Assembly: GCA_963747735.1 (NCBI GenBank)
Contig: CAVVGE010000008.1
Span: forward strand, 1 to 64,000
Reading direction: 5' to 3'
DNA length: 64,000 bases
Source of the DNA: AP-15 sp963747735
GTDB lineage: Bacteria; Pseudomonadota; Alphaproteobacteria; ATCC43930; CGMCC-115725
The number at the start of each line of letters is the position of its first letter. Position 1 is the stretch's first letter. This document shows, piece after piece, positions 16,801-25,235 of the stretch. Below the pieces are notes generated by a model. The model saw nothing but the letters and a program-made list of their open reading frames with translations, was not told the DNA's origin and ran no database searches. Both the position numbers and the translations under genes were made by a program.

Positions 16801-18519
16801 CGGGATCTTGCGCGGGTTCTGGTCGTTGTCGATCGCCGCGCGGGCAAAGATGCCGATATCCGAATAGAAATTGTTGTCGGCCTCGGTGCCGTTTTCGAGA
16901 TAATAGCCGTGGCCGATCGACTTCCAGCCGACATCTCGCTGGAAAGTGACCCCTTGGGTGTCGTGGACGACATACCAGCGGGTATTCAATTCGTTGACCG
17001 CGGAATCCTTGACGATCGTGCCGGGCGGCACCTGGCGGGCCATATGGAAATGGACCGGGTAATGGCCGAGCTTGCCGCCCTGGCCGAGATTGACAAACTC
17101 GACGCCCTGGATCTGGACCTCCTTGAACCCCTGGCGAAATACCGTATGCCCGCCGAAGTAATAGCAGCCCTTGCTCTTGCCGTCCGGGCAAAGCGTCCTG
17201 TCCGACGCCTCCTTGTAAGTTTCCACGTGAGGATTTGGCGTCTCGACGATCCCGTCGCCCTCGGAGACGATGCGGATGCTGCGCGTCAACAGCGCTACCG
17301 CGGCGCGCGTTTCCGCCCCTTTCGCGACCAGGCTCTTGTCCATCCCGGCCGCCTCCAGCCGGGCTTTTGCCGCCCCGAGATCGATCTTGTAGCGCTTGCC
17401 GCTGTGGAACCATTTGATCGCCGGGGTGAAGGTGACGTCATCCCCCTGCACCTGGCCGATGGTCAGCAGCTCGGAATGGCCGGGCAGGTAGTCGGTCGTG
17501 GTGACGACGATCTGGTCGCGGGTCCCGTCGCTCGGCAGCCACCACCGTTCGGCCGGCGTGCCGTCGACCGTCAGCGACGTGCCGGAGCTGACATCGCCGC
17601 CGAGCCGCATCCAGCTGTTGCCGGTCGCGAGGTGGTTGTTGTCCAAGCCGTCGGCCGCCCCCTTGTAGCCGCGCAGCACCAGCCTGCCGCCATAGGACAC
17701 GGCCAAGACCTTGTAGCCGAAATATCCGACCTTGCCGGTCGCGGCGGCGCTGCCGCACAGCGCCTTGCCGTTCGACACCTCGAAGGTCTTGCCGTTGCTG
17801 CATTTGCTGTCGCCGTAGAGCGGCCCGTAATCGTAAAAATAATCCTTGGCGGCCGTCGGCAATCCGGGAATGCAGCTCGAATCCTTGGTAATGGACGCAG
17901 CGCCGCAGCCGTCCAGGACCGCGCCGCCGTTGCTCTGCCAGACCTTTGGCGGAATGCCGCACGGCACCTCGTTCTTGTCGGCGTCCTCGGTCAACGGCGA
18001 TTTGCACAACACGCCCTGGCCCGGGGTTTTGGCCGGATCGACCGGCTTGCCGCTATCGTTGACGCTCTGGTTCGCGCCGTAGAGATGGATCGTCAGAAAC
18101 CCGCCTTGCTTGTCGGCAAGGCGGGGCGTGCCGTAAGGGCTCGCCGCGCCAACGGTCAGCGCGCCGTTCGCCTCGACGATGATCGAGCTCGCCCAGAAAT
18201 CGATGTCCGGCGACCCGCTCGCCGGCTGCTCGAATTCGAGGCTCCCGCCGCCATAGATGTTGACGTTGCCGTAGAAATACTTTTTCGCCGCGGCGACCTT
18301 GCACACCCCGGTGACCAGGAGGTCGGGCTGCAGCGCGTCCGTGCCGCCCATTTCCAAGGCTTGCGACGGCAGCGGCATCCCATCCTTGCAGGTGGTGGGC
18401 GTCGGCGCGGTCTTCACGCGGGCCATCGCCGCGGGCGCCAGCGCCAGCAGCGCCGCCGCGACGAAGACGCCGATCGCCGATATCGGACAGAACCGCCGGC
18501 CGAGAAGGAGGGAGGCCAT
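13861..18519 (-). CDS. Large secreted G8-domain / parallel beta-helix protein (CEMIP-like)
   Basis: 1552 residues from the ATG at 18519, whose first 33 residues form a clear signal peptide ending AAMA-RV. Residues about 50-180 look like a G8 domain (VTGVCKVAAAKKYFYGNVNI, then GGGSLEFEQ). The centre carries beta-helix repeats with LGHYPVHFHMARQ (about residue 488), NTRWYVVHDTQGVTFQ and GWKSIGHGYYLENGTEADNN. This arrangement matches eukaryotic CEMIP/TMEM2, which handle hyaluronan, and bacterial G8 proteins of unknown role. The C-terminal 500 residues hold many paired cysteines, as expected for an exported protein. The family link is from memory. A carbohydrate-binding or hydrolysing role is inferred. 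A scrambled partial second copy lies just downstream at 18821-21022. Confidence 0.85.
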   Translation of the reverse strand: MASLLLGRRFCPISAIGVFVAAALLALAPAAMARVKTAPTPTTCKDGMPLPSQALEMGGTDALQPDLLVTGVCKVAAAKKYFYGNVNIYGGGSLEFEQPASGSPDIDFWASSIIVEANGALTVGAASPYGTPRLADKQGGFLTIHLYGANQSVNDSGKPVDPAKTPGQGVLCKSPLTEDADKNEVPCGIPPKVWQSNGGAVLDGCGAASITKDSSCIPGLPTAAKDYFYDYGPLYGDSKCSNGKTFEVSNGKALCGSAAATGKVGYFGYKVLAVSYGGRLVLRGYKGAADGLDNNHLATGNSWMRLGGDVSSGTSLTVDGTPAERWWLPSDGTRDQIVVTTTDYLPGHSELLTIGQVQGDDVTFTPAIKWFHSGKRYKIDLGAAKARLEAAGMDKSLVAKGAETRAAVALLTRSIRIVSEGDGIVETPNPHVETYKEASDRTLCPDGKSKGCYYFGGHTVFRQGFKEVQIQGVEFVNLGQGGKLGHYPVHFHMARQVPPGTIVKDSAVNELNTRWYVVHDTQGVTFQRDVGWKSIGHGYYLENGTEADNNFYSDIGIFARAAIDNDQNPRKIPGILADNQGRSDFNLHPKPPDVADVANPGFPYRSDNEYPAVFWISNGWNNFQGDMAAGAGACGSSYWFVPLANSDMPDVPTAANSSNGHMKWDDGTGVFSYAGMQRNDVFAGSSAIESFYKNSATSTMMSLQTTADAPNCDGFIAADEKDPATLKTPFVREIKSFAAKPKRRVLPGRNPNNATGPDLANDTFYPRAVGLKKTTRCPAAATQVAGLPTRYDCSPPPKGKLASPCNDGSTFPPNDPNNPELPCAPTVIDHFTSSFHWAQGNVSAVWLRPIWYLVANSVVTDVQQGGVTFVTGGDVTRSSIISGYWGLLRDSILVGHTQPQDETHRFTLDIGPFNSFTKATDKLECAPLEGSGDIPSYCLNAAQGISLPVSGFFSNQRLENIYDGPSYRDSTAYLDVSVAGCQPNGYNGAGGCIYGTNTVSGILKDPTPNSKTPCYLPNAAIAWKQPNGFYYPPAFHANNLYFGDVDIRHFVIDPLFKAFDGSTKATGDFGQAGTYITDDEAVKSVYCIPAKVNPANYFNDFTGIDRQTELNDDDGTLTGLSNDVQKTLEPPNVLKQTISVNEDDFFTAPVEAPECASNIGKNVEPGNACSSPKKTAPPVTAKTSPYDYVSTVIYHVAEGNIWDADCSNPQCYGVPLYRQFLAGDPGDLKNRTGQTREWQHWIANKCDIDQTTTKCRWPFIRMSGTALSTRETLTLNNGTYYIDTTVPKSTQDTEQYNTQIGGRSKTSFVNVFQPDTQINPDHKFIGTYNVFFVYAKPSTRQTYQIYLGKDATAADIKPIQVALHNLEVKTLGNEPWLPPADTSQVAKNGIISVTVDFTKLTDGTLDIVPKNGLCEPHTFCKASGETCGSALTATDPLVIANPEIKEQAQAVCSQWAVKDLDCPPKGCYGFSFTIPKTGFTADATLADPSPHRPAPVPFPTDSKDQGTPTWLVRFLGTTVEPDQTKGQCHYATLPTYPPPRAGECAVPDWVPQ

Positions 18520-18820
18520 TTTTTGTGCTTTCTCGCCTGTCACGCTAATTTCCCGATCACCCAGCCCAACGCCGGAGAACAAAACCGACGATCGCCGCCC
18601 TGTCAATGAGCCGCGCGCTGCACCGGCATTCTTTTAGCGCCGGCGCCGACCCGCCACCGCGCCGCGCGGCTCGCCCTTGCCGATTGCCGGAGCAAGACCG
18701 GACGCTCGCCGGCGACTGCCGCCCGCGCCAGCACACCCTGCTCGGCGCTCAGCCGTTTGATTTGCCGGGGGCTGAACCGGCGGCGCGCTGCCGGCCGCGG
18801 CTGCCGGGCTTTGGCCGAGT

Positions 18821-21022
18821 TCACTTCACGATCGGACAACTCTGGCTGCCGGGCAGGTCTGGATAGAAGCAGGTGCCGCCCGGCGCGCTGTCCGGCGCCT
18901 TGGTGGTCCGCTCGAACAGCGTCGTCCAATCCGGTTGGCTCTTGGCCATCGGCGCGGTCGGGAATTCCTCCGGTTGCGGGCGGTGCTTCTGCGGACTGGC
19001 GATCGTGTCGTCGGCGACAAACCCCTTCGGAAGCGTGAAGGAAAAGCCGTAGCAGCCATCCTTGGGGCAGTCGAGATCCTTGACCGCCGCGCTGCCGCAG
19101 ATGATGCCGGCTTCCGCCTGCATCTTCGGGTTGGCGATGACCAGCGGATCGGTATCGCTCAGCGCCGACACGCAAGCGGTGCCGTTGGCCTTGCAGAAGG
19201 TCTTGGGCTCGCACAGATTGGCCGCGCTCGGAACCAGGCCGTCCACCTTGTCGAAATGGACGTGGACGCTCAGCACGTTGTTGGCGTCGACGGTCGGCTC
19301 ACCCAGCCACGCCGGTTTCGAGACCGGATCGCCGATGGTCTTGACCGGCGCGGTGGCGATATCGAAGGTCCGGGGCAAAGCTCTTGACTGCGCTGACCTG
19401 GTTCGGGCCGGCCGTTATGTCTGCCGCGAGAACGCCGACGGCGGCGCAATTCGAGGCATCGCTCGTCGTCATGAACGAATGCATGGCCGAGGTGCAGGAG
19501 TTCCCGTAGAACGTTCGCAGCGCCGTCGCGCCCTGGTGACCCGTGTCCCGCTGCAGGCCGGCATAGGTCAGACGCCCTTCCGCGTCGGTCCACCGCATGT
19601 GGCCGCCCGTGTCGGTCGTATCTGTGTTTGCTTTCGTCGCGACATCGGGCTTGTCGCCGTTGCTCGCCGGCACCAGCCAGTAGCACGCGCCGCAAGTTCC
19701 CGCCCCGGCCGCCATGTCGCCCTGGAAATCGTTCCACCCGTTGGTGATCCAGAACACGGCCGGGTGTGCGTAGTCGGCGATGTAGGGGAGCTGGGCCTGT
19801 GGCGTGTTCTCCGACAGGATACCCGGGATCTTGCGCGGGTTCTGGGCGTTGTCGATCCCCGCGCGGGCGAAGATGCCGATATCCGAGAAAAATTTGTTGT
19901 CGGTCTCGGTGCCGTCTTCCAGGTAATAACCCTGCCCGATCGACTTCCAGCCGACATTGCGCTGCAGCGTAACACCCTGGGCGGAATGTATCACGTACCA
20001 GTGGGTATTCGAACCATTGACCGTGTTGAAAAAATTCTTGCCTCTGCACGTCTTCCGGGACGGTGGTGTCGAGGTAATAGGTGCCGTTGTTGACAGTCAG
20101 CGTCTCGCGCGTGCCTTTATCGGTGCCGGCCATGCGCATAAACGGCCAGCGGCATTTCGTCGTCGTCCGGTCCGTGCCGCAGTCGTTCTGGAACCAATGC
20201 TTCCATTCGCGAGTGCTGGTGGCGGCGTCGGTGCCTTTGGTGCCGGCGAGGAGCTGGCGGTAGAGCGGCACGCCATAGCATGTCGGATTGGTGCAGTCGC
20301 CGGTCCAGCCGCCCCCCGGCGTGTGGTAGATGACCGTCGACACATAGTCGTAGGGGCTGGTCTTGGCCGTCACCGCCGGCGCTGTCTTCTGCGGCGAGGT
20401 GCAGGCGTTGGCGGGCAGTACATTCTTGCCGATGTTGGAGGCGCATTCCGGGGTTTCGACCGGTGCCGTGAAGTAATCGTCCTCGTTGACCGAGATCGTC
20501 TGCTTTAGCGGGTTTGGCGGTTCGAGCGCCTGTTGCACATCGTTGCTGAGCCCGGTCGCCGTGCCGTCGTCGTCGTTCAGCTCGGTCTGCCGGTCGATCC
20601 CGGTGAAATCGTTGAAATACTTTGTAAGATCGAGCCTCGGCGGCAGGCAATAGGTCGATTTGACCGCGTCCGAGTCGGTCAGGTAGGTCCCGCCCTGCCC
20701 GAAATCGCCGGTCGCTTCGGTCGCGCCGTCAAACGCCTTGAACAGCGGGTCGATGACAAAATGGCGGATGTCGACGCCGCCGAAATAAAGATTATTCGCG
20801 TGAAACGCCGGCGGATAGAAAAAGCCGTTCGGCTGCTTCCAGGCGATCGCCGCGTTCGGCAGATAGCACGGGTTCTTCGAGTCGGGGGTCGGGTTTTTGA
20901 GGATGCCGCTGACCCGGTCGGTCCCATAGATGCAGCCACCGGGGCCGTTGTAGCCGTCGGGCTGGCAGGGTGCGATCGAGACCTCGAGATAGGCGGTCGC
21001 GTCGCGGTAGGACGGCCCGTCG
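18821..21022 (-). pseudogene. Rearranged partial second copy of the G8/beta-helix protein
   Basis: Three blocks, each clearly similar to the intact gene at 13861-18519 but in a different order. Block 1 (21022-20045) matches intact 15636-14660 (YRDATAYLEVSIAPCQPDGY to TTVPEDV). Block 2 (20045-19385) matches intact 17000-16310 (WYVIHSAQGVTLQRNVGW to AVKSFAP). Block 3 (19380-18821) matches intact 14425-13861 (VKTIGDPVSKPAWLGEP to the end). The frame changes at both junctions. The signal peptide, the G8 domain and the intact stretch between blocks are missing. So a segment from the middle has been moved into the C-terminal part, in place of about 235 bases. Confidence 0.85.
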
Positions 21023-21069
21023 CGTTTGGCGTGCGTCGCGACCCTCTCTATTCCTGCACGCCCCCTGCT

Positions 21070-21684
21070 CTATTCTTGCACGCCCACTGCCACGAGCGTG
21101 CAGCCGCCGCCCGCCGTCGGCATCAGGAGGTCACGGACCCCGGTGTTGGTTTGCACGACGGCGAGCCCCTCGAGCGCGGCGATCGTCTTGCCGGCCTTGA
21201 CCAGCGTCGCCAGGACGACGCTGCAGGACCGGGCGCTCGGTATCACCTGGACGACCGCGCCCTCGCACCGGTCGGGCGCCACCGGCGCCGCCACGATCAC
21301 CGCGGCGGCGCTCGGGGCGATCGCGCTCTTGTAGCCGAGCCCGACCATCGAGACGAACAGGTTCTGGTCCGGTGCAGCGCTCGTCCAGCTCGAGATCGCG
21401 GCATGCGGCCCGTCGATCACCGCCGCCGATTGCCGGGCGATCATGTCCATGCAGGTCGTAATCTTGGCCTGCTGCGCGTGCACCACCGGCTGCAAGCTGC
21501 CCACCGCGCCGGCCGGCGCTTGCGGCACGGCGGCCGTCTGGGGTGGCGCCGCCGGGGGTGGCGCCGCCGGGAGTGCCGCCGGCGGCGCCACGGCGCTCCG
21601 TTTTTGCTCGGCCGGCCGCGCACCCGCCGCCAGCATGACGCAGAACAATAGGGCGGCACATCCCGCCATCCAGCGCGCTTGCAT
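21070..21684 (-). CDS. Small secreted protein with Ala/Pro-rich linker
   Basis: 204 residues. Signal peptide in residues 1-24 (CAALLFCVMLAAGARPA). An Ala/Pro-rich stretch (PPAALPAAPPPAAPPQ) follows, then a mixed domain with four cysteines. GGGGAGA before the ATG at 21684 supports the start. No family recognised. It lies next to the breakpoint of the scrambled G8 copy and is divergent from the small secreted protein at 21872. Confidence 0.7.
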   Translation of the reverse strand: MQARWMAGCAALLFCVMLAAGARPAEQKRSAVAPPAALPAAPPPAAPPQTAAVPQAPAGAVGSLQPVVHAQQAKITTCMDMIARQSAAVIDGPHAAISSWTSAAPDQNLFVSMVGLGYKSAIAPSAAAVIVAAPVAPDRCEGAVVQVIPSARSCSVVLATLVKAGKTIAALEGLAVVQTNTGVRDLLMPTAGGGCTLVAVGVQE

Positions 21685-21871
21685 TCTCCCCTCGCCGCCA
21701 CCCTGGTTTTGCCGCCCGCCTCGGCATCGGCGGGATGCTACACGATTCAAATCGTCGGGGTATGCGGTGAAAATCCCGAACCCGCTACGCGCGGAACGCA
21801 ATTCGGTGTACATTGTTGACTTGGAAAAGCGGCCTCCGCCGCTGCCTGTGCCATGTCTCCAGGAGATGACG

Positions 21872-22219
21872 ATGCCGACCAGGTTCAAGATGCCCAAGTT
21901 CAAGATGCTTGCGATCGCCGCTGTGCTGGCAGCAGGCACGTCGAGTGTCGCGATGGCGCAATGCGCGCCCGGATACGCCCCCTATGGCGGCGTCTGCCAG
22001 CCGGTGGGCCCGGTGTCCGGCGCCGCGGCCGGCGGAGCGTCCGGAGCGGCGAGCGGCAACGCGGCAGCGGGTCCCATCGGCGCCATCATCGGCGGTGCGG
22101 TCGGCACCGCGACCGGTGTTGTCGCCGGCACCGCCAACGCCCTGACCGCGCCGCTGACCCCGCCGGGCTGCGCCCCCGGCTACGTCAACTACAACGGCTA
22201 CTGTTACCCGGCCCGCTGA
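21872..22219 (+). CDS. Small secreted glycine-zipper protein
   Basis: 115 residues; signal peptide MPKFKMLAIAAVLAAGTSS-VAMA. The mature part has two similar Cys-bounded motifs, CAPGYAPYGGVCQP near its start and CAPGYVNYNGYCYP at its end, around a Gly/Ala-rich zipper (GAIIGGAVGTATGVVAG) that can insert in or pack on membranes. AGGAG lies six bases before the ATG at 21872; the ATG at 21866 is too close to it. Function unknown. Confidence 0.75.
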   Translation: MPTRFKMPKFKMLAIAAVLAAGTSSVAMAQCAPGYAPYGGVCQPVGPVSGAAAGGASGAASGNAAAGPIGAIIGGAVGTATGVVAGTANALTAPLTPPGCAPGYVNYNGYCYPAR

Positions 22220-22244
22220 TCGCCTAGCTGCCGCGCAGCATCCC

Positions 22245-22272
22245 CCCTCTCCGCCCCCGGCGGCGGAGAGGG
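22245..22272. terminator. Terminator-like hairpin between convergent genes
   Basis: Perfect 11-base stem CCCTCTCCGCC / GGCGGAGAGGG with a six-base loop, between the convergent genes ending at 22219 and 22339. It has no T-run. Similar GAGAGGG hairpins occur at 45845-45869. Confidence 0.5.
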
Positions 22273-22338
22273 TCGGGGTGAGGTGGGATGCCGGAGCGCC
22301 GGAGCTTCCTCCGCTGACCCGATTGTCCCGATCTCGGC

Positions 22339-23484
22339 TCAGTTCACAAACCGGTAGAGCTTCGCGGCGTTGTCGCACACGATCTTTTTGCGTGTCGCCG
22401 CCGGCAGGTGGCCGAGCTCGCGCTCGATGTATTCCTGCAAATCGGGCCAGATGCCGTCGGGGTGCGGGAAGTCCGAGCCCCACATGATGTTGTCCTCGCC
22501 GAGCTCGTCCAGGAGCTTCACACCGACCGGATCGCTCTGATAGGTGGCGTAGCACTGGCGCCGCCAATATTCGCTGGGCCGCATCTTGAGGTCGAGGCCC
22601 TTGAACTGGTCCTCCCACTCGGCGTCCATGCGCTGCAAGATGTAAGGAATCCAGCCGGTGCCGGCTTCGCCGATCACGAGCTTGATGCCGGGATGACGCT
22701 CGAGCACGCCGGAAAAGATCACCGACAGCAGGACTTCGGACATGTACATCTGAAAGCTGGTGATGCCGGCGGCGCGGGCGGCGAGCGCCACCTTTGGCGC
22801 AAGCTTGGTGAAATCGCGCCGCACGCCGCTGCCGATCGTGTGGAAATGCACCGGCAGCCCGCTTGCCGCGACCGCCTCCCACATCGGGCTCCACCATGGA
22901 TCCCATAACGGCGTCATGTCGCCGCGCCGCGAAATTTCGAGCCCGCGCACATCGCCGCGCCGCGCCACCCGCCCGATCTCGCCGACCGCGGCGTCGATAT
23001 CGTGGTTCGGGATGCAGGCGAGCCCGGCAAAGCGCTCGGGATGGGTCGAGCAAAAATCGGCGAGCCATTCGTTGTAGATGCGCAGCATCTCGCCCGCGGC
23101 TGCGTCGTCGTTGAGCCGGCTGGTGGCGCCCAGGATCCCGTACAGCACCTCGGCCTGGATGCCGTCGCGGTCCTGGTCCTTCAAGCGCAATTCGGGGTCG
23201 GTCATGCGCCGGATGCCGTTTTTGCCATCGTCATAGACCCCCTCTGCCGCCATCCGGTCGGAGCGGTGGATCTTGCCCGGCTCGTAGAGGCGGCCGGCCG
23301 AGCCCATGCCGTTCATCAGGCCAAAGGAGGCGCCCGATTTGCTGACCCACTCCTTGCCCCGCTCACCCTCGCTCACATAGGGCATGCGCTCCTTCATCGC
23401 CGCGGACGCGTTTGCGGTAAAGAGATCGGGCGGCAGCCAGATCAGGTCGACATGGCAATCGGCCGAGATCACGTCGTATTTCAT
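22339..23484 (-). CDS. Amidohydrolase family 2 protein (ACMSD-like)
   Basis: 381 residues, TIM-barrel metal-dependent hydrolase or decarboxylase of the amidohydrolase_2 group (PF04909). Metal and catalytic residues appear in order: an N-terminal SADCHVD (the first of the usual two His is replaced by Cys), HFHTIGSG, and MWGSDFPHPDG with the conserved Asp near the C-terminus. A family helix WNEWLADFC-like segment (YNEWLADFCSTHPERFAGLA) is present. It is divergent from the CoA-transferase gene, 91 bases away. Such pairs often act in aromatic or carboxylic acid breakdown; the substrate here is not known. Confidence 0.9.
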   Translation of the reverse strand: MKYDVISADCHVDLIWLPPDLFTANASAAMKERMPYVSEGERGKEWVSKSGASFGLMNGMGSAGRLYEPGKIHRSDRMAAEGVYDDGKNGIRRMTDPELRLKDQDRDGIQAEVLYGILGATSRLNDDAAAGEMLRIYNEWLADFCSTHPERFAGLACIPNHDIDAAVGEIGRVARRGDVRGLEISRRGDMTPLWDPWWSPMWEAVAASGLPVHFHTIGSGVRRDFTKLAPKVALAARAAGITSFQMYMSEVLLSVIFSGVLERHPGIKLVIGEAGTGWIPYILQRMDAEWEDQFKGLDLKMRPSEYWRRQCYATYQSDPVGVKLLDELGEDNIMWGSDFPHPDGIWPDLQEYIERELGHLPAATRKKIVCDNAAKLYRFVN

Positions 23485-23575
23485 TTTCTGTCCTCCGTGC
23501 GGGGCCTCGCGTTAGCATGCCTCGCGCACGGCCGGCGTGCGACCGAAATTTCCGATAAAGAGGCGGACCGCGCGG

Positions 23576-24781
23576 ATGAACCAGACGCAAAGCAACCTGC
23601 CGCTGGCGGATGTGACCGTGATCGATTTCGGCCAGATCTTTCAAGGGCCTTACGCGACGCTCCTGATGGCCAAGGCCGGCGCGTTTGTGATCAAGGTCGA
23701 GCCGCCGCACGGCGAGCCCGGCCGCCGCCGCGCCGATCCGGGCAAGAGCGCCACCTTGCCGTTTGCGATGCTGAACCAGAACAAGCACGCCGTGACGCTC
23801 AATCTGAAGGAGCCGCGCGGACGCGAGCTCCTCTTTCGCATGGTCGAGCGCGCCGACGTGGTGCTCGAAAATTTCTCGCCCGGCACGATGGACGGGCTCG
23901 GCGTCGGCTGGGACCGGTTGCACGAGCTGAACCCGCGCCTCGTTTATGCTTCCGGCACCGGCTTTGGCCTCTCCGGCCCCGACCGCGACAATCTGGCGAT
24001 GGACATGACGATCCAGGCGGCCTCGGGGATCATGAGCGTCACCGGCTTCCCCGACGGGCCGCCGGTCAAGGCCGGCCCGACCCTGGTCGATTTTATGGGC
24101 GGCATTCATCTTTATGCCGGCGTCCTGACCGCGCTTTACCAGCGCGACCGCACCGGCCTGGGCCGCCTCGTCGAGGTGGCGATGCAGGAGACGGTCTATT
24201 GCAGCCTCGCCTCCAGCATCGACTATTACTACCGTACCGGCGAGATCCCGCCGCGCCCCGGCAACCGCCAGTCGGGCATGAACAGCGCGCCCTACAACGT
24301 CTTCCCGACCGCGGACGGGCATGTCGCGATCCATGTCGTGACCGAGGCGCATTTTCAGAATTTGCTAAAGGCGATGGGCCGCGAAGACCTCGCCGGCGAC
24401 CCCCGTTTCGCCACCAATGCGGGCCGCGTCGCGCATATGGACGAAACCGAGGCGCTGGTCGCCGAGTGGACCCGCACCCTCGGCAAGATGGAGGTGTTCG
24501 CCCGCACCAAGGAATACCGCATCCCGTGCGCCCCGGTCAGAAACCCGGTCGAGGTCATGAACGACCCGCATATGCACGGGCGCGGCATGCTCGAGCGCAT
24601 CGACCACCCCGAATTGGGCGAGATCGTCGTGCCGGGGACGCCGTTGCGCCTGCACGGCGCCGCCCAGGCCGCCGCCGGCCCGAGCCCGGCCATCGGCCAG
24701 CACAACACCGAGATCTACGGCGGCTGGCTCGGCCTTTCGGCTGCCGACATCGCGGAGCTGCGAGCGGGCGGGGTAATCTGA
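23576..24781 (+). CDS. CaiB/BaiF family CoA-transferase
   Basis: 401 residues, class III CoA-transferase that moves CoA between carboxylic acids. The family start (LADVTVIDFGQIFQGPYATLLMA) is present, as is KVEPPHGEPGR. The catalytic Asp is the one in LAMDMTIQAASG. A conserved VKAGPTLVDFMGG loop and a C-terminal PHMHGRGMLERIDHPELG complete the family pattern. The ATG at 23576 is preferred over an in-frame upstream start. Neighbouring amidohydrolase suggests an organic acid pathway. Confidence 0.93.
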   Translation: MNQTQSNLPLADVTVIDFGQIFQGPYATLLMAKAGAFVIKVEPPHGEPGRRRADPGKSATLPFAMLNQNKHAVTLNLKEPRGRELLFRMVERADVVLENFSPGTMDGLGVGWDRLHELNPRLVYASGTGFGLSGPDRDNLAMDMTIQAASGIMSVTGFPDGPPVKAGPTLVDFMGGIHLYAGVLTALYQRDRTGLGRLVEVAMQETVYCSLASSIDYYYRTGEIPPRPGNRQSGMNSAPYNVFPTADGHVAIHVVTEAHFQNLLKAMGREDLAGDPRFATNAGRVAHMDETEALVAEWTRTLGKMEVFARTKEYRIPCAPVRNPVEVMNDPHMHGRGMLERIDHPELGEIVVPGTPLRLHGAAQAAAGPSPAIGQHNTEIYGGWLGLSAADIAELRAGGVI

Positions 24782-25235
24782 TTAGCTGCCTCGAGGAAAC
24801 CGCGAAAATGGTCCGGGCGGCAGACGGCTCGCTCCGGTAACGCTAAAATTGCCATATTCTCATGCTATGGGTCGGCTGAAATGGGGCCAGGGCGGCCTCG
24901 GGGGCGACCGGAGGCGGCGGGATCAGCGCAGGGTGGGGCGGGAGCAGCCAGGGTGCGGAAGGGGCGCGGCGCCTGATCTGCATCTGATAAAATAGGGCTA
25001 GCAGGGGCGGTGTGCCGATTGCTGTCGATCGTGCGACTTTATTAAGCATCCCGGTCGCATCGCCCATAGGTTTCCCTGCGCGATCGGAAGCATGGCCGTG
25101 GAAGGATTTTGAGTCATTGTTCCCGAGCCGGTGGCGGCGGCGGGAATACGAGACGAGATTCGGGCGTTAGCGAGCACCGGACCACGGTCGCGGTCAGCGC
25201 CAAGCCGCCCGAGCCCGGCAAACCAGGAGCACGAC
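24782..25235. other. 454-base gap without a supported gene
   Basis: No convincing coding frame on either strand. A leftward open frame of 74 codons at 24843-25067 is Pro/Ala-rich and looks like composition alone. There is no clear hairpin or repeat. The last part carries the leader and ribosome site of the gene at 25236. Confidence 0.5.

Noticed and set aside
16537..18609. 690-codon rightward open frame
   Set aside because: Lies opposite the G8 protein, which has a signal peptide and a paralogue; no family features in the antisense text.
23002..24840. 612-codon frame over the amidohydrolase and CoA-transferase
   Set aside because: Out of frame with both conserved genes.
24843..25067. 74-codon leftward frame ending THSMRIWQF
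   Set aside because: Pro/Ala-rich, no ribosome site, no family; considered a possible insertion-sequence scrap but without support.
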